Positions 13,001 through 21,024 are shown, counted from the stretch's first letter. The stretch: DNA of 36,388 nucleotides from Acidobacteriota bacterium (GCA_003165465.1 PLUM01000075.1:42868-79255), one strand, 5' to 3'. Program-made: numbers and translations. Notes: generated from the letters alone by a model not told the origin.

Positions 13001-14424
13001 CAATTCTTCGCTTCCTGCGCTGAGTCCATCACCCAGGCTTGGGTTTCGCGTGCGATCTTCAACGACTCTTTGAGCGTCGCGGCTTCCGCGTAGATTCGCA
13101 TGAGCGGCTCGGTGCCGGAAAGCCGCACGAGCACCCACGATCCATCGGCGAATTCGAGTTTCAGGCCATCGGTGCGGTCCAGGCTCTTCACGCGCCTGCC
13201 CAGAAACGTCGAGAAGTCGGCCTTCAGGCGATTTACCGTTTTCAATTTTACGGCCTCGGTCAAGTGAAGATTCGTGCGTTGCGGCCAGAATTCGCGGCCT
13301 ACGCGTTTGAAGAGCGCGCGCAACTGCTCCGCGAGCGAAGCGCGCCGCACCGCGATCATTTCGGCGACGAGCAGGCAGGCGAGGATGCCGTCTTTTTCGG
13401 GGACGTGGCCGCGCATGGTCATGCCCGCGCTTTCTTCTCCGCCCATGGCGATCTTGTCTTGTTGAATCAGTTCGCCGATGTACTTGAATCCCACGGGGGT
13501 TTGAAATACGGTCGTGCCGTAATGGCGCGCGACCGCGTCCATCAGGTGCGAAGTGGCCACGCTGCGCGCGGCCGGCATTTTCCACCCGCGCGTTTCGACG
13601 ATGTAATCGTACAGCAGGCCGAGAATATGATTCGGCTGCATCCAGGTTCCGTCGGAATCGAGAATGCCGAAGCGGTCGGCGTCGCCGTCCGTCGCAAGTC
13701 CGACGGCGGCTTTTTTCGCAAGCACCGCTTCGCGCAGGGGCCGCAGATTTTCCTCGGAGACATCCGGTCCCGAGCCGTCGAAGAGCACGTCGCGATCCGT
13801 GCGCAGGGCGCGCACGTCGACGCCGTGCGCCGAGAACGCGCGGTCCAGGTATCCGGCGCCGCATCCGTGCAGCGCGTCGGTCACAATACTTACTTTCGCG
13901 TCACGGATTGCCTTGAAATTCACGAGCTGCTCGAGCCGGTCGAGATAGGAATCCCGCGGATCGATTTTCTCGAAGGGATCGTCATTCGGCTTGGCGGGCG
14001 CGCGTTCGCCGAGTTTCGCGGCACGGGCTTCGATATCGCGCGTCACTTCGGGAAGCGCCGGGCCGCCGTCCGGACCGGAAAATTTCAGGCCTTGATACTC
14101 GGCCGGGTTGTGGCTGGCCGTGAAATTGATGGCCCCATCCACTTTGCGCCGCAGGATTTCGTGGGCGATGGCCGGCGTTGGCGCGGGAGCGTCGCAGACG
14201 AGCGCGCGCACGCTGTGCTCGCGAAGAATTTCCGCGGCTGTGCGCGTGAACTCCTCGGCAAAGAACCGCGTGTCGTGGCCGATAATCAAGGTGGGACTCT
14301 TTTTGTTGCGGCTCCGCACGTGCTCCGCAATGGCCGACGTCGCCAGGCGAACGTTCGCGAATGTAAAATCGTCCGCGATGATGGCGCGCCAGCCCGATGT
14401 TCCAAATTTTATGGTTGCCGTCAT
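13000..14424 (-). CDS. Phosphoglucomutase/phosphomannomutase family protein
   Basis: An alpha-D-phosphohexomutase, 474 residues, moving phosphate between C1 and C6 of a hexose. All four family signatures are visible: TASHNP with the phosphorylated Ser104, the metal loop DGDADRFG, the sugar loop GGEESAGM and the phosphate-binding RLSGTEPLMRIY near the end. The start FGTSGWRAIIADDF is typical of a PGM/PMM subgroup whose exact sugar cannot be told from sequence; GlmM is less likely. The frame runs upstream to 14892, but only the ATG at 14424 gives a family-like N-terminus. ftsB is coupled downstream. galU lies 2 kb away, so nucleotide-sugar supply is a reasonable role. Confidence 0.93.
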   Translation of the reverse strand: MTATIKFGTSGWRAIIADDFTFANVRLATSAIAEHVRSRNKKSPTLIIGHDTRFFAEEFTRTAAEILREHSVRALVCDAPAPTPAIAHEILRRKVDGAINFTASHNPAEYQGLKFSGPDGGPALPEVTRDIEARAAKLGERAPAKPNDDPFEKIDPRDSYLDRLEQLVNFKAIRDAKVSIVTDALHGCGAGYLDRAFSAHGVDVRALRTDRDVLFDGSGPDVSEENLRPLREAVLAKKAAVGLATDGDADRFGILDSDGTWMQPNHILGLLYDYIVETRGWKMPAARSVATSHLMDAVARHYGTTVFQTPVGFKYIGELIQQDKIAMGGEESAGMTMRGHVPEKDGILACLLVAEMIAVRRASLAEQLRALFKRVGREFWPQRTNLHLTEAVKLKTVNRLKADFSTFLGRRVKSLDRTDGLKLEFADGSWVLVRLSGTEPLMRIYAEAATLKESLKIARETQAWVMDSAQEAKN

Positions 14425-14495
14425 GTATTGTGCGTGCAGTGTAAAATTACAGCTGCATCCGTTTGAGATTGAAATATTTCGTGCATCGAGCAGGT

Positions 14496-14523
14496 ATTGT
14501 AGCCTGATGCGCGACCGTGCAAC
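14496..14523 (-). promoter_or_regulatory. Possible promoter of the phosphohexomutase-ftsB pair
   Basis: On the minus strand GTTGCA (14518-14523) and TACAAT (14496-14501) are 16 bases apart, upstream of the mutase ATG at 14424. It overlaps the region before cutA on the other strand. Confidence 0.4.
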
Positions 14524-14571
14524 ATCATGGAAATGCCGAAAGTGAGAAAGAGTAACGGGCGGGAGGATTCC

Positions 14572-14889
14572 TTGAGCGATAAAGTTGTGGTTCTGGTGAC
14601 GTGCGCGAGCGTGGCGGAAGCGCGGCGCATCGCGCGGAGTGTGGTCGAAGCGCGGCTCGCCGCCTGCGTGAATATCCTTCCCGGAGCAGTCACTTCGATT
14701 TATCGCTGGAAGGGAATGGTGGAGTCCGCGCGAGAACGGCTGCTGCTGATCAAGACGTCGCGAAAGCGCCTGGCCGGTTTGCAGAAGGCCGTGGAGCGGC
14801 TCCACTCCTATGATGTGCCCGAATTTATTGCGCTGCCCATCGCCGCGGGATCGCGCGCTTACCTTGCCTGGCTGGAAGAGAATTTGTAG
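14572..14889 (+). CDS. cutA: Divalent cation tolerance protein CutA
   Basis: A small trimeric cytoplasmic protein of the CutA1 family linked to copper tolerance; its molecular role is unresolved. It has 105 residues from a TTG start at 14572, which sits 5 bases behind GGGAGG and gives the family-like N-terminus SDKVVVLVTCAS. ATGs at 14527 and 14533 are in frame but lack a ribosome site and would add an atypical basic tail. Conserved features seen are the AACVNILPG loop, SIYRWKG and YDVPEFIALPI. The TAG stop (14887-14889) lies inside the outer arm of a hairpin repeat. Confidence 0.93.
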   Translation: MSDKVVVLVTCASVAEARRIARSVVEARLAACVNILPGAVTSIYRWKGMVESARERLLLIKTSRKRLAGLQKAVERLHSYDVPEFIALPIAAGSRAYLAWLEENL

Positions 14890-14964
14890 CACAGGCTTCA
14901 GCCTGTGTGATTTTTATTTGTGGCAAGCCAAAGTCAAAAGAACACAGGCTGAAGCCTGTGCTAC
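14886..14964. repeat. Hairpin repeat between convergent cutA and rsmI
   Basis: GTAGCACAGGCTTCAGCCTGTGT and ACACAGGCTGAAGCCTGTGCTAC are perfect inverted arms of 23 bases around a spacer with GGCAAGCCAAAGTCAAAAGA, a spacer type also seen at 4360. Each arm also folds on itself. It ends cutA and, 2 bases further, rsmI ends from the other side. A terminator role is likely. Confidence 0.88.
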
Positions 14965-14966
14965 TT

Positions 14967-15824
14967 TTAGCGCTCGAGCAAAAGCTGTTTGTAGGCCTCG
15001 CGCTTGCCGAGGCCGCGTTCGCGGGCAGCTTGTTTGAGCGCCGCCTTGCGATCCAGCCCCGATTCGGTTTCGAGTTGCTGGATGCGCTGTTTGAGCGACA
15101 TTACGGGCGCCGCTTGCGGTTCTCCCTCCACCGGCGGGCCGATCAGAAGCGTGATCTCCCCGCGAGGAGCGCGCAGGCGCGCCGCGTCCCGCAGATCGGG
15201 GAGCGTGCCGCGCAGAAATTCCTCATGAATCTTAGTGACTTCCCTTGCCACGACGGCGTGCCGCGCTCCGAGAATGTCCGCGGCGTCGGAAAGCGTGTCC
15301 GCCAGCCGGTGTGGCGCTTCGTACAGCACGAGCGCCCGCGGTTCGTCTTTCAATGCGTCGAGTTTTTTTCGCCGCGCGCCCGCGCGCGACGGCAGGAATC
15401 CGATAAATAGAAATTCTTCCGTTGGCAGGCCCGATGCGGCCAGCGCGGCCACAAACGCCGATGGACCAGGGATGGGAACGACAGGGATGTGATGGCGCAG
15501 GGACAGGACAACCAGCCGGTGCCCGGGATCGGATACGACGGGAGTGCCTGCATCGCTGACCAAGGCGACTTGCGCGCCCTGTTCGAGTTGAATGATGAGT
15601 TCCGGCGCGCGGGTCAGTTCATTGTGGGCGTGGTAGCTGACCATTTCCTTGTGAATTCCGTAGTGATGCAGGAGTTTCTGGGTTTGGCGCGTATCCTCGC
15701 ACGCGATCAGATCCGCTTCTTTTAAAACGCGAATCGCCCGCAGCGTTATATCCTCGAGGTTGCCGATCGGCGTCGCCACCAGGTAGAGGCAGCCCGCCGA
15801 TGAATCGTTTTGCACATCCGTCAT
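14967..15824 (-). CDS. rsmI: 16S rRNA (cytidine1402-2'-O)-methyltransferase RsmI
   Basis: Methylates the 2'-hydroxyl of C1402 in the decoding centre of 16S rRNA using SAM. It has 285 residues, a normal length. The N-terminus LYLVATPIGNLEDITLRA is the family signature, followed by CEDTRQTQKLL, the SAM-site segment SDAGTPVVSDPG, and GPSAFVAALAASG. A C-terminal helical domain (about 240-285, basic) is the usual RsmI tail. Fold: tetrapyrrole methylase (class III). It diverges from the zinc-ribbon gene across 154 bases. Confidence 0.96.
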   Translation of the reverse strand: MTDVQNDSSAGCLYLVATPIGNLEDITLRAIRVLKEADLIACEDTRQTQKLLHHYGIHKEMVSYHAHNELTRAPELIIQLEQGAQVALVSDAGTPVVSDPGHRLVVLSLRHHIPVVPIPGPSAFVAALAASGLPTEEFLFIGFLPSRAGARRKKLDALKDEPRALVLYEAPHRLADTLSDAADILGARHAVVAREVTKIHEEFLRGTLPDLRDAARLRAPRGEITLLIGPPVEGEPQAAPVMSLKQRIQQLETESGLDRKAALKQAARERGLGKREAYKQLLLER

Positions 15825-15937
15825 ATGGCATTCCTCAATGAATGGAGTTTAGCACGCGCCGCCAAGGCCGGACCTTCCGAGGATTAGAGATTTTGAGAGA
15901 ACTTGAGATGAATCGTGTTCCGGAACTCGCAACGTGT

Positions 15938-15943
15938 TAAAAT
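15938..15943 (+). promoter_or_regulatory. Probable -10 box of the FmdB-type gene
   Basis: TAAAAT, 35 bases before the start codon at 15979, with no convincing -35 box. A good AAGGAG ribosome site (15966-15971) lies between. Confidence 0.3.
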
Positions 15944-15978
15944 ATGGGATTCCATCTAGAGTCTGAAGGAGATCAGAA

Positions 15979-16305
15979 TTGCCGCTCTACGAATATCGCT
16001 GTCTCAAATGCAAGCGCCACTCCGAAAAGATAGAGAATGTGAACGGGCCGTACCTCAAGAAATGCCCGCACTGCGGTGGCAAACTCGAATCCGTCATTAC
16101 GGCTCCCGCGATTCAGTTCAAGGGATCGGGCTGGTACGTCAACGATTACGGGAAGAAAACATCGGGCGGCGATTCGGGCAAATCGGACAAAGGCGAAAAG
16201 TCGGAAAAAACCGGCAAGTCGGAAAAGTCGGAGGAATCGGATTCCAAACCCGCGCCTGCGGCAAAAGATCAGAAGAAATCGGGAAGCGGATCGAAAGAGA
16301 AGTAA
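15979..16305 (+). CDS. FmdB family zinc-ribbon protein with charged tail
   Basis: A 108-residue protein of the FmdB/CxxC_CxxC putative regulatory family. The N-terminal zinc ribbon is complete: MPLYEYRC, with CLKC (Cys8, Cys11) and CPHC (Cys29, Cys32), then the typical FKGSGWYVNDYG. From about residue 55 the chain is a low-complexity Lys/Ser/Glu tail (GDSGKSDKGEKSEK pattern) with no predicted fold. The start is a TTG with AAGGAG 7 bases before it. The function of the family is not established. Confidence 0.9.
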   Translation: MPLYEYRCLKCKRHSEKIENVNGPYLKKCPHCGGKLESVITAPAIQFKGSGWYVNDYGKKTSGGDSGKSDKGEKSEKTGKSEKSEESDSKPAPAAKDQKKSGSGSKEK

Positions 16306-16335
16306 CGCGCCAGTACACCCAGAAAAGTTCCTCAC

Positions 16336-17223
16336 TTACAGCTTGAGCGTGCGCAGGTACTCGCGAAAATCAGAGCCGAACTCGGTATTTTCAAGTCCGA
16401 TTTCGACGGTGGCTTTCAAGAAGCCGAGCTTGTCTCCCGCATCGTGGGATTTCCCCTCATACACATGGGCGAGCAAGCCTTTTTCCTGCGCCAGCAGGCG
16501 AAGGGCATCCGTGAGCTGAATTTCGCCTCCGCGCCCTGGCTTCGTCCGTTCGAGGCAGTCGAAAATTTCGGGAGGCAAGACATATCGCCCGGTTACGGCC
16601 AGGGTCGAGGGAGCCTCGGCGGGAGTGGGTTTCTCGACAAGGTCGCGGATTTGCATGGTGCGGCTGTCCGCGCTGCTCGTTCGTTCCACGTCGACGATGC
16701 CGTATAGTCCGGTCCGCTCGCGGGGCACCTCCTCGACGGCAATTACACCTTTCCCCGTTCTTTCGTATACGTCCATCAGTTGCCTGGTGACGGGATTCGG
16801 GCCAGGAATAATGACGTCGCCGAGCAGTACGGCGAACGGCTCGTCACCGACGAGTTCCTTGGCCAGGAGCACGGCGTGTCCCAGCCCGAGCGGTTCCTTC
16901 TGCCGGGTATAGCTGAAGTGCACCATGTTGCCAATGTCGTGCACCAATTTCGCCAGATCGGATTTCCCCTTCTTTTCCAGGAAATCTTCCAGCGCGGGCG
17001 AAAAATCGAAGTGATCCTCGATCGCATTTTTTCCCTTGCCCGTGACGATAATGATGTTGTCGATGCCCGAGGCGACGCATTCCTCGACCACATATTGAAT
17101 CAGCGGCTTGTCGACCACCGACAGCATTTCCTTCGGCTGCGCCTTGGTGGCAGGCAGGAATCGTGTGCCCAGGCCTGCGGCGGGAAGCACTGCTTTGCGA
17201 ACGCGTTTTGAATTGTTGGTCAT
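16336..17223 (-). CDS. galU: UTP-glucose-1-phosphate uridylyltransferase GalU
   Basis: Makes UDP-glucose from UTP and glucose 1-phosphate for envelope polysaccharides and sugar interconversion. It has 295 residues, full length. The nucleotide-binding signature AAGLGTRFLPATKAQPKEML is at residues 15-34, followed by VDKPLIQYVVEE, the DDVI-like metal region (LGDVIIPG) and VEKPTPAEAPS. The ATG at 17223 lacks a clear ribosome site, but upstream there is a TTGACA/TAAGGT promoter. It may feed on the product of the phosphohexomutase at 13000-14424. Confidence 0.96.
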   Translation of the reverse strand: MTNNSKRVRKAVLPAAGLGTRFLPATKAQPKEMLSVVDKPLIQYVVEECVASGIDNIIIVTGKGKNAIEDHFDFSPALEDFLEKKGKSDLAKLVHDIGNMVHFSYTRQKEPLGLGHAVLLAKELVGDEPFAVLLGDVIIPGPNPVTRQLMDVYERTGKGVIAVEEVPRERTGLYGIVDVERTSSADSRTMQIRDLVEKPTPAEAPSTLAVTGRYVLPPEIFDCLERTKPGRGGEIQLTDALRLLAQEKGLLAHVYEGKSHDAGDKLGFLKATVEIGLENTEFGSDFREYLRTLKL

Positions 17224-17243
17224 AAGTTTAGGAGCCTACAGCC

Positions 17244-17273
17244 ACCTTACGTGGCGTGCGCGTGCAGTGTCAA
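17244..17273 (-). promoter_or_regulatory. Sigma-70 type promoter of galU
   Basis: On the minus strand TTGACA (17268-17273) and TAAGGT (17244-17249) are spaced by 18 bases. Transcription would start a few bases upstream of the galU ATG at 17223, leaving a very short leader, which fits the lack of a ribosome site. Confidence 0.5.
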
Positions 17274-17406
17274 TCCATCGTGTGAGATGGAAGTTCCCAA
17301 TATCTAATCTCTTATTGAACATGGGGCAGGATTGGAAGAGGCTGGAACACAGTTTCAGATGCCGAGGCCGGCTGGCCGGCAATCCAGCCAGCCGGGCGCG
17401 AAGGTG

Positions 17407-18963
17407 TCAATCTCCGGTCGCGGTCACGGCCCTGGAGCGCGGAGCGGGTTTACACATTCCGCTGAACCAATCGCGAAACCCTTCCCTCACGAGGTCCCAT
17501 ATGGTCTGCCCGTTTTGGGTAATACATTTCAGCCAAGCCATGAGACCCATCTGCGGGAAATAAATTCCGCGGAAACAGAGCCGCGCGACGAGAATGTTGA
17601 CGCGGTATCCCAAGTGTTTGTCGTTCAGGGATTTCACCGCGTGCGCGATCGCTTCCGGGCTATACGCCTCCAGCCATCCGTGCTCGACCTCGGCGTGCGC
17701 TTCGGCGATGGACATTCTCAAGGGCGTGTGGGCCATCGAAAAGGGGATGAACTCCTCCCAGTGTTTAGGCCGCGTAAGGCGGCCCGCCGTCTCCAGCCGC
17801 GCATAGAGGGGAGTGGCCGGAAGGGGAGTGAGCAATCCGAAAATCGGCAGCCCCGGCGGCCAGGTGCGAATTTCGTTGAGCGTGCGATCCGCGACTCCGA
17901 CCGTGTCGTTGTCCATGCCGAAGATGAAGGACGTGATCGCGTAAACATTGCGATCCGCCAGCCTCTGCAGCACGGCCGCATATTCACCTGGCTTGTTGAA
18001 CCCCTTGTTCACGCCGGCAAGATTCGTCGGGTCGATGGATTCCATGCCGATAAAAATCCACTTGCCGCCGGCGGCGGCGATCAGGTCCACGAGTTCCTCG
18101 TCGCGCAAGAGATTGGCGCTGATTTGCGCAACCCAGTGCACCTGGGCGTTCGCGGCGATGATGTCGCGCAGCAGGGATTTTGTGCGCTTGGGATTGATGG
18201 CGAAATTGTCGTCGATGAAAAAGACGGCGATCTGGCCGTTTTCTTTTTTTGCGCGGGCCTTGAGCAGTAGCAATTCATCCACGACGCTTTTATTGGTGCG
18301 AAAGCGTATGGAATCCCCGAAAAATCCGGTTACCGTGCAAAATTCGCATCCATAGGGGCAGCCTCGTCCGGACTCGACAGGAATAATCCGGAACGTTCCC
18401 CACCCGCCGCCGATGCGTTTGAGCATCGAGGCGGCGAACTTGGGAACAATGTTGAACTGGGCCAAATCGATCGCATCCCACGGAATCGAGGGATATTCCT
18501 GCAGGCTTGGTTTTTTGTCCTGGCCAAATGAGTCCACGGGAGCGTAGGTGTCTTTCAGCTGGCCGCGTTCGGCATCCGCGACAATTGTCGGCCAGGTTTC
18601 ATCCGCCTCGCCCAGAGCGACGGCGTCGGCGTGGCGCTTCCCGGTTGTTCGCCCGAGTGCTTCGTCCGGCATTTCCGTGACGTGCGGCCCGCCCATCACG
18701 ACCGGCACGCCGGTTGCGCGTATGGCATCGGCCATGCGGTACGCTTTGGCGATCATGCGCGTCATCGCGCCAATGCCGACAAGTCCGATATTGTTTTCGC
18801 GAACGTACCGCGCCATAGCGGCCTCGTCCATGGGCTGCGCGTTGCCGTCGATTAGCACGACTTCGTGGCCGGGAGGAGTGAGCGACTGAAGCAGAAACAT
18901 CCACAGGTGCGGCATGAAGTTTCGCGTCACGCCATTGTCGGGGCTATAGAGCAAAATTTTCAT
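17407..18963 (-). CDS. B12-binding domain radical SAM protein, function unknown
   Basis: A 518-residue enzyme of the cobalamin-dependent radical SAM class. Residues 1-130 form a Rossmann-like B12-binding domain (MKILLYSP, VVMGGPHVTEMP) without the His-on motif, as is usual in this class. The radical SAM core begins with GRGCPYGCEFC: Cys202, Cys206 and Cys209 bind the 4Fe-4S cluster. FIDDNFAINPKR and FIGMESIDP are further core strands. The last 100 or so residues are family-specific. Such enzymes methylate or rearrange unactivated carbons, often in lipids, pigments or antibiotics. No pathway genes flank it. It cannot be equated with hopanoid methylases on sequence alone. Confidence 0.85.
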   Translation of the reverse strand: MKILLYSPDNGVTRNFMPHLWMFLLQSLTPPGHEVVLIDGNAQPMDEAAMARYVRENNIGLVGIGAMTRMIAKAYRMADAIRATGVPVVMGGPHVTEMPDEALGRTTGKRHADAVALGEADETWPTIVADAERGQLKDTYAPVDSFGQDKKPSLQEYPSIPWDAIDLAQFNIVPKFAASMLKRIGGGWGTFRIIPVESGRGCPYGCEFCTVTGFFGDSIRFRTNKSVVDELLLLKARAKKENGQIAVFFIDDNFAINPKRTKSLLRDIIAANAQVHWVAQISANLLRDEELVDLIAAAGGKWIFIGMESIDPTNLAGVNKGFNKPGEYAAVLQRLADRNVYAITSFIFGMDNDTVGVADRTLNEIRTWPPGLPIFGLLTPLPATPLYARLETAGRLTRPKHWEEFIPFSMAHTPLRMSIAEAHAEVEHGWLEAYSPEAIAHAVKSLNDKHLGYRVNILVARLCFRGIYFPQMGLMAWLKCITQNGQTIWDLVREGFRDWFSGMCKPAPRSRAVTATGD

Positions 18964-19414
18964 TTTTTATTCTTTTCCGACGATTCACCGGGGGAAAGTG
19001 TCGAGAAGTTTCCGGTTTTTCGTCTTTCGTTCCGCTCGAACAGGTTCCCACGCCCGTACGAGCGCCACAGAGGAGTGTGTGGATGACTCGTGAAGTGTAT
19101 CACTCAAATGGCCCGCAATTTGGAAATAAATGTAAAGTCACCTACCTAAAGGAATATAGGTCTGATTTGGTTGTTTTAGTGGCGCGGGCTTCAGCCTGCG
19201 GGTTTTCGTGCATCCGGGCATAAAACCCGCAGGCTGAAGAGCCTGTGTGGCAACTCGATTCCGAAAGGGCCAGCGGCTAAAGCCGCATTGATTGCGCGGA
19301 CTTTACGGCACGGCTGAAGCCGCGCCCTACAAAGATTTGGCATTTGCCACACAAGCTCTGAAGCCCGCGCTACGACGTGCTACCATGAATGTTTTCGAGG
19401 ACAAGGAACGGGCC
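18964..19414. other. Intergenic region between the radical SAM gene and tsaD
   Basis: About 450 bases without a supported gene. The left part (18964-19177) is unique sequence holding the upstream region of the radical SAM gene, where a GGAAAAG ribosome site precedes its ATG. The right part is a repeat composite (19178-19374). Open frames entering from the repeat into tsaD are accidental. Confidence 0.7.
19178..19374. repeat. Composite interspersed repeat upstream of tsaD
   Basis: It opens with the GC-rich hairpin (AGTGGCGCGGGCTTCAGCCTGCGGG ... CCCGCAGGCTGAAG), runs into about 120 bases starting CCTGTGTGGCAACTCGATTCC that closely match 4221-4345, and closes with CTGAAGCCCGCGCTAC. Two repeat types are thus nested, and the hairpin arm changes type in the middle (CTGAAGAGCCTGTG), which suggests recombination or insertion of one unit into another. 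Confidence 0.85.
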
Positions 19415-20560
19415 ATGCCGACGCGCATTCTTGGGATCGAGTCTTCGTGCGATGAAACCGCCGCGGCCGTTGTCGTGGACGGGCGCGACATTCTGTCGAG
19501 CGTCGTCTCCTCGCAACTCGATATTCATCGCAAGTATGGCGGCGTCGTTCCCGAACTTGCCTCGCGCGCACATCTGCGGCAAATCGTTCCCGTGGTGCGC
19601 GAAGCACTGCTGCAAGCGGGCCTCGATTTCGCGGACATCGATGCCGTCGGCGTGACGCAGGGGCCAGGCCTCGTCGGATCGCTTTTGGTGGGCGTAACGT
19701 ACGGCAAGGTTCTGGCCACGGAACTCGGCAAGCCGCTCGTGCCCGTCAACCACCTGGAAGGCCACGTGCATGCCGTGTTTCTGGAGGCGCACCTGGGCGG
19801 GAAGACGCCGGAGTTGCCCGCGATTTGCCTGATCGTCTCCGGCGGACACACCCTGCTGTATCACGTAGAGGCCGCGGCGGGGAACGGCAATGCCGCAATG
19901 CGCGGATTTCAGTTTCGCCGCCTCGGTGGCACGCGTGACGACGCCGCGGGCGAGGCGTACGACAAAGTCGCCAGGCTCCTCGCGCTCGGCTACCCCGGCG
20001 GACCGATCATCGACCAGATCGCCGGAAAAGTTGCCGCGTCGGGCGCGGAATTTAAGGAAAAGGACGCGTTGAGTTTTGGCCCCGTGAAGATCAAAGGCAA
20101 TCCATACGACTTCAGTTTCAGCGGGATCAAGACAGCAGTCCTGTACTACGTCCGCGCGCATCCTGAATTCGTGGCGGAAATCGAAACCCGCAAGAAAGCC
20201 TTCCAGGAGGGGTTGCGGAAAGCCTCTGAGCTGCTGCCGCTATGCAGCCCGCGTACGCTCTCGATGATTGCCAAGTTTCAATCCGCGGTTGTGCGCGACC
20301 TCGTGACGCGCACGCTCGAAGCGGTGGAGGAAACCGGCGCGCGCACGGTTCTCGTGTCGGGCGGTGTCGCGGCCAATTCCGAATTGCGCGACCGCTTTGC
20401 GCTCAGGGCGTCTCCAAAGGGCGTCCGTGTATTTTTTCCCAGCCGCGCTCTCTCCACGGATAACGCCGCCATGATCGCCGCAGCCGCCTATCCCCACCTG
20501 CTCGCCGGCCATTTTGCTCCTGACGATTTGAACGCGGAACCAAATCTCCGCCTCGCTTAG
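19415..20560 (+). CDS. tsaD: tRNA N6-adenosine threonylcarbamoyltransferase TsaD
   Basis: Transfers threonylcarbamoyl to A37 of ANN-decoding tRNAs (t6A) together with TsaB and TsaE. From the ATG at 19415, which has AAGGA 7 bases upstream, it has 381 residues. Signatures: ILGIESSCDETAAAVV at the N-terminus, the metal-binding NHLEGHVHA, VSGGHTLLY, DDAAGEAYDKVARLLALGYPGGP, and VSGGVAANSELR near the end. It is about 40 residues longer than E. coli TsaD because of a Gly/Ala-rich insert before the GEAYDK motif and an inserted helix around residues 250-285. tsaB is at 27415, and tsaE is not in the window. Confidence 0.96.
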   Translation: MPTRILGIESSCDETAAAVVVDGRDILSSVVSSQLDIHRKYGGVVPELASRAHLRQIVPVVREALLQAGLDFADIDAVGVTQGPGLVGSLLVGVTYGKVLATELGKPLVPVNHLEGHVHAVFLEAHLGGKTPELPAICLIVSGGHTLLYHVEAAAGNGNAAMRGFQFRRLGGTRDDAAGEAYDKVARLLALGYPGGPIIDQIAGKVAASGAEFKEKDALSFGPVKIKGNPYDFSFSGIKTAVLYYVRAHPEFVAEIETRKKAFQEGLRKASELLPLCSPRTLSMIAKFQSAVVRDLVTRTLEAVEETGARTVLVSGGVAANSELRDRFALRASPKGVRVFFPSRALSTDNAAMIAAAAYPHLLAGHFAPDDLNAEPNLRLA

Positions 20561-20642
20561 CGGGCGTTTCCGACCAGCGCTTCACAATCCATGCCGGTCC
20601 AATCGTGCTGCGCTCATCAAGAAACGGAATCGATGCTTCCCA

Positions 20643-20715
20643 GTAGCATAGGCTTGAGCCTGTGTGGCAACCTGCAAGTCTTTGTAGAGCGCGGCTTCAG
20701 CCGTGCCGTAAAGTG
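20643..20715. repeat. Degenerate interspersed repeat
   Basis: GTAGCATAGGCTTGAGCCTGTGTGGCAACCTGCAAGTCTTTGTAGAGCGCGGCTTCAGCC... is the composite of 4221 and 19178 read in the opposite order, with several changes. It lies 80 bases after tsaD. Confidence 0.75.
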
Positions 20716-20874
20716 CGAGGAATTTTTCTATTTCTGGGGCACCCGGCAAGTGACGCCGTCACGTCAAGACGTGACACCGCTCACATCTTTTACCGTTCGC
20801 GAAGAGTAACAGCAATCCAGGATTGAAGCAGCTTTGGGGCGGAGTGTGTACATCCATTTTGCTGCGTAAGGGCC

Positions 20875-21024
20875 ATGCTGGTGTTCTGCGCTGGTGTGGG
20901 TTTGACGCTCGCAGCTCAAGCTTTCGTAGACCAACTAATGCACGAGGAGAACGCCTGGGTACAAATCAGCACGACAGGTAACAAGACAGCCCACGGCAAC
21001 TTGCTTGCTCACGAGTTCACATGA
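20875..21024 (+). CDS. Doubtful small open frame with signal-like start
   Basis: A 49-codon frame from ATG at 20875 to TGA at 21024. It begins with a hydrophobic stretch ending in Ala-x-Ala-like residues (LVFCAGVGLTLAAQAF) and continues polar. There is no properly spaced ribosome site (AAGGG only 2 bases before the ATG), no recognised family, and it lies in a gap that looks degraded. It may be chance. Confidence 0.15.
   Translation: MLVFCAGVGLTLAAQAFVDQLMHEENAWVQISTTGNKTAHGNLLAHEFT

Noticed and set aside
12656-13864. An N-terminal extension of ftsB to 402 codons
   Set aside because: The first 288 codons are the mutase gene read in another phase. The ATG at 13000 coupled to the mutase stop gives the normal FtsB length.
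13039-14466. A 475-codon plus-strand frame
   Set aside because: It is the antisense of the phosphohexomutase gene, which has all four family signatures.
17407-18963. Naming the radical SAM protein a hopanoid methylase or tetraether synthase
   Set aside because: The cluster motif surroundings (GRGCPYGCEFCTV) are shared by many B12 radical SAM families, and no lipid-pathway gene is adjacent. A phylogeny would be needed.
4221-20715. A CRISPR array from the many short palindromic repeats
   Set aside because: The repeats are scattered in separate gene gaps, differ in sequence and have no regular spacers or cas genes.
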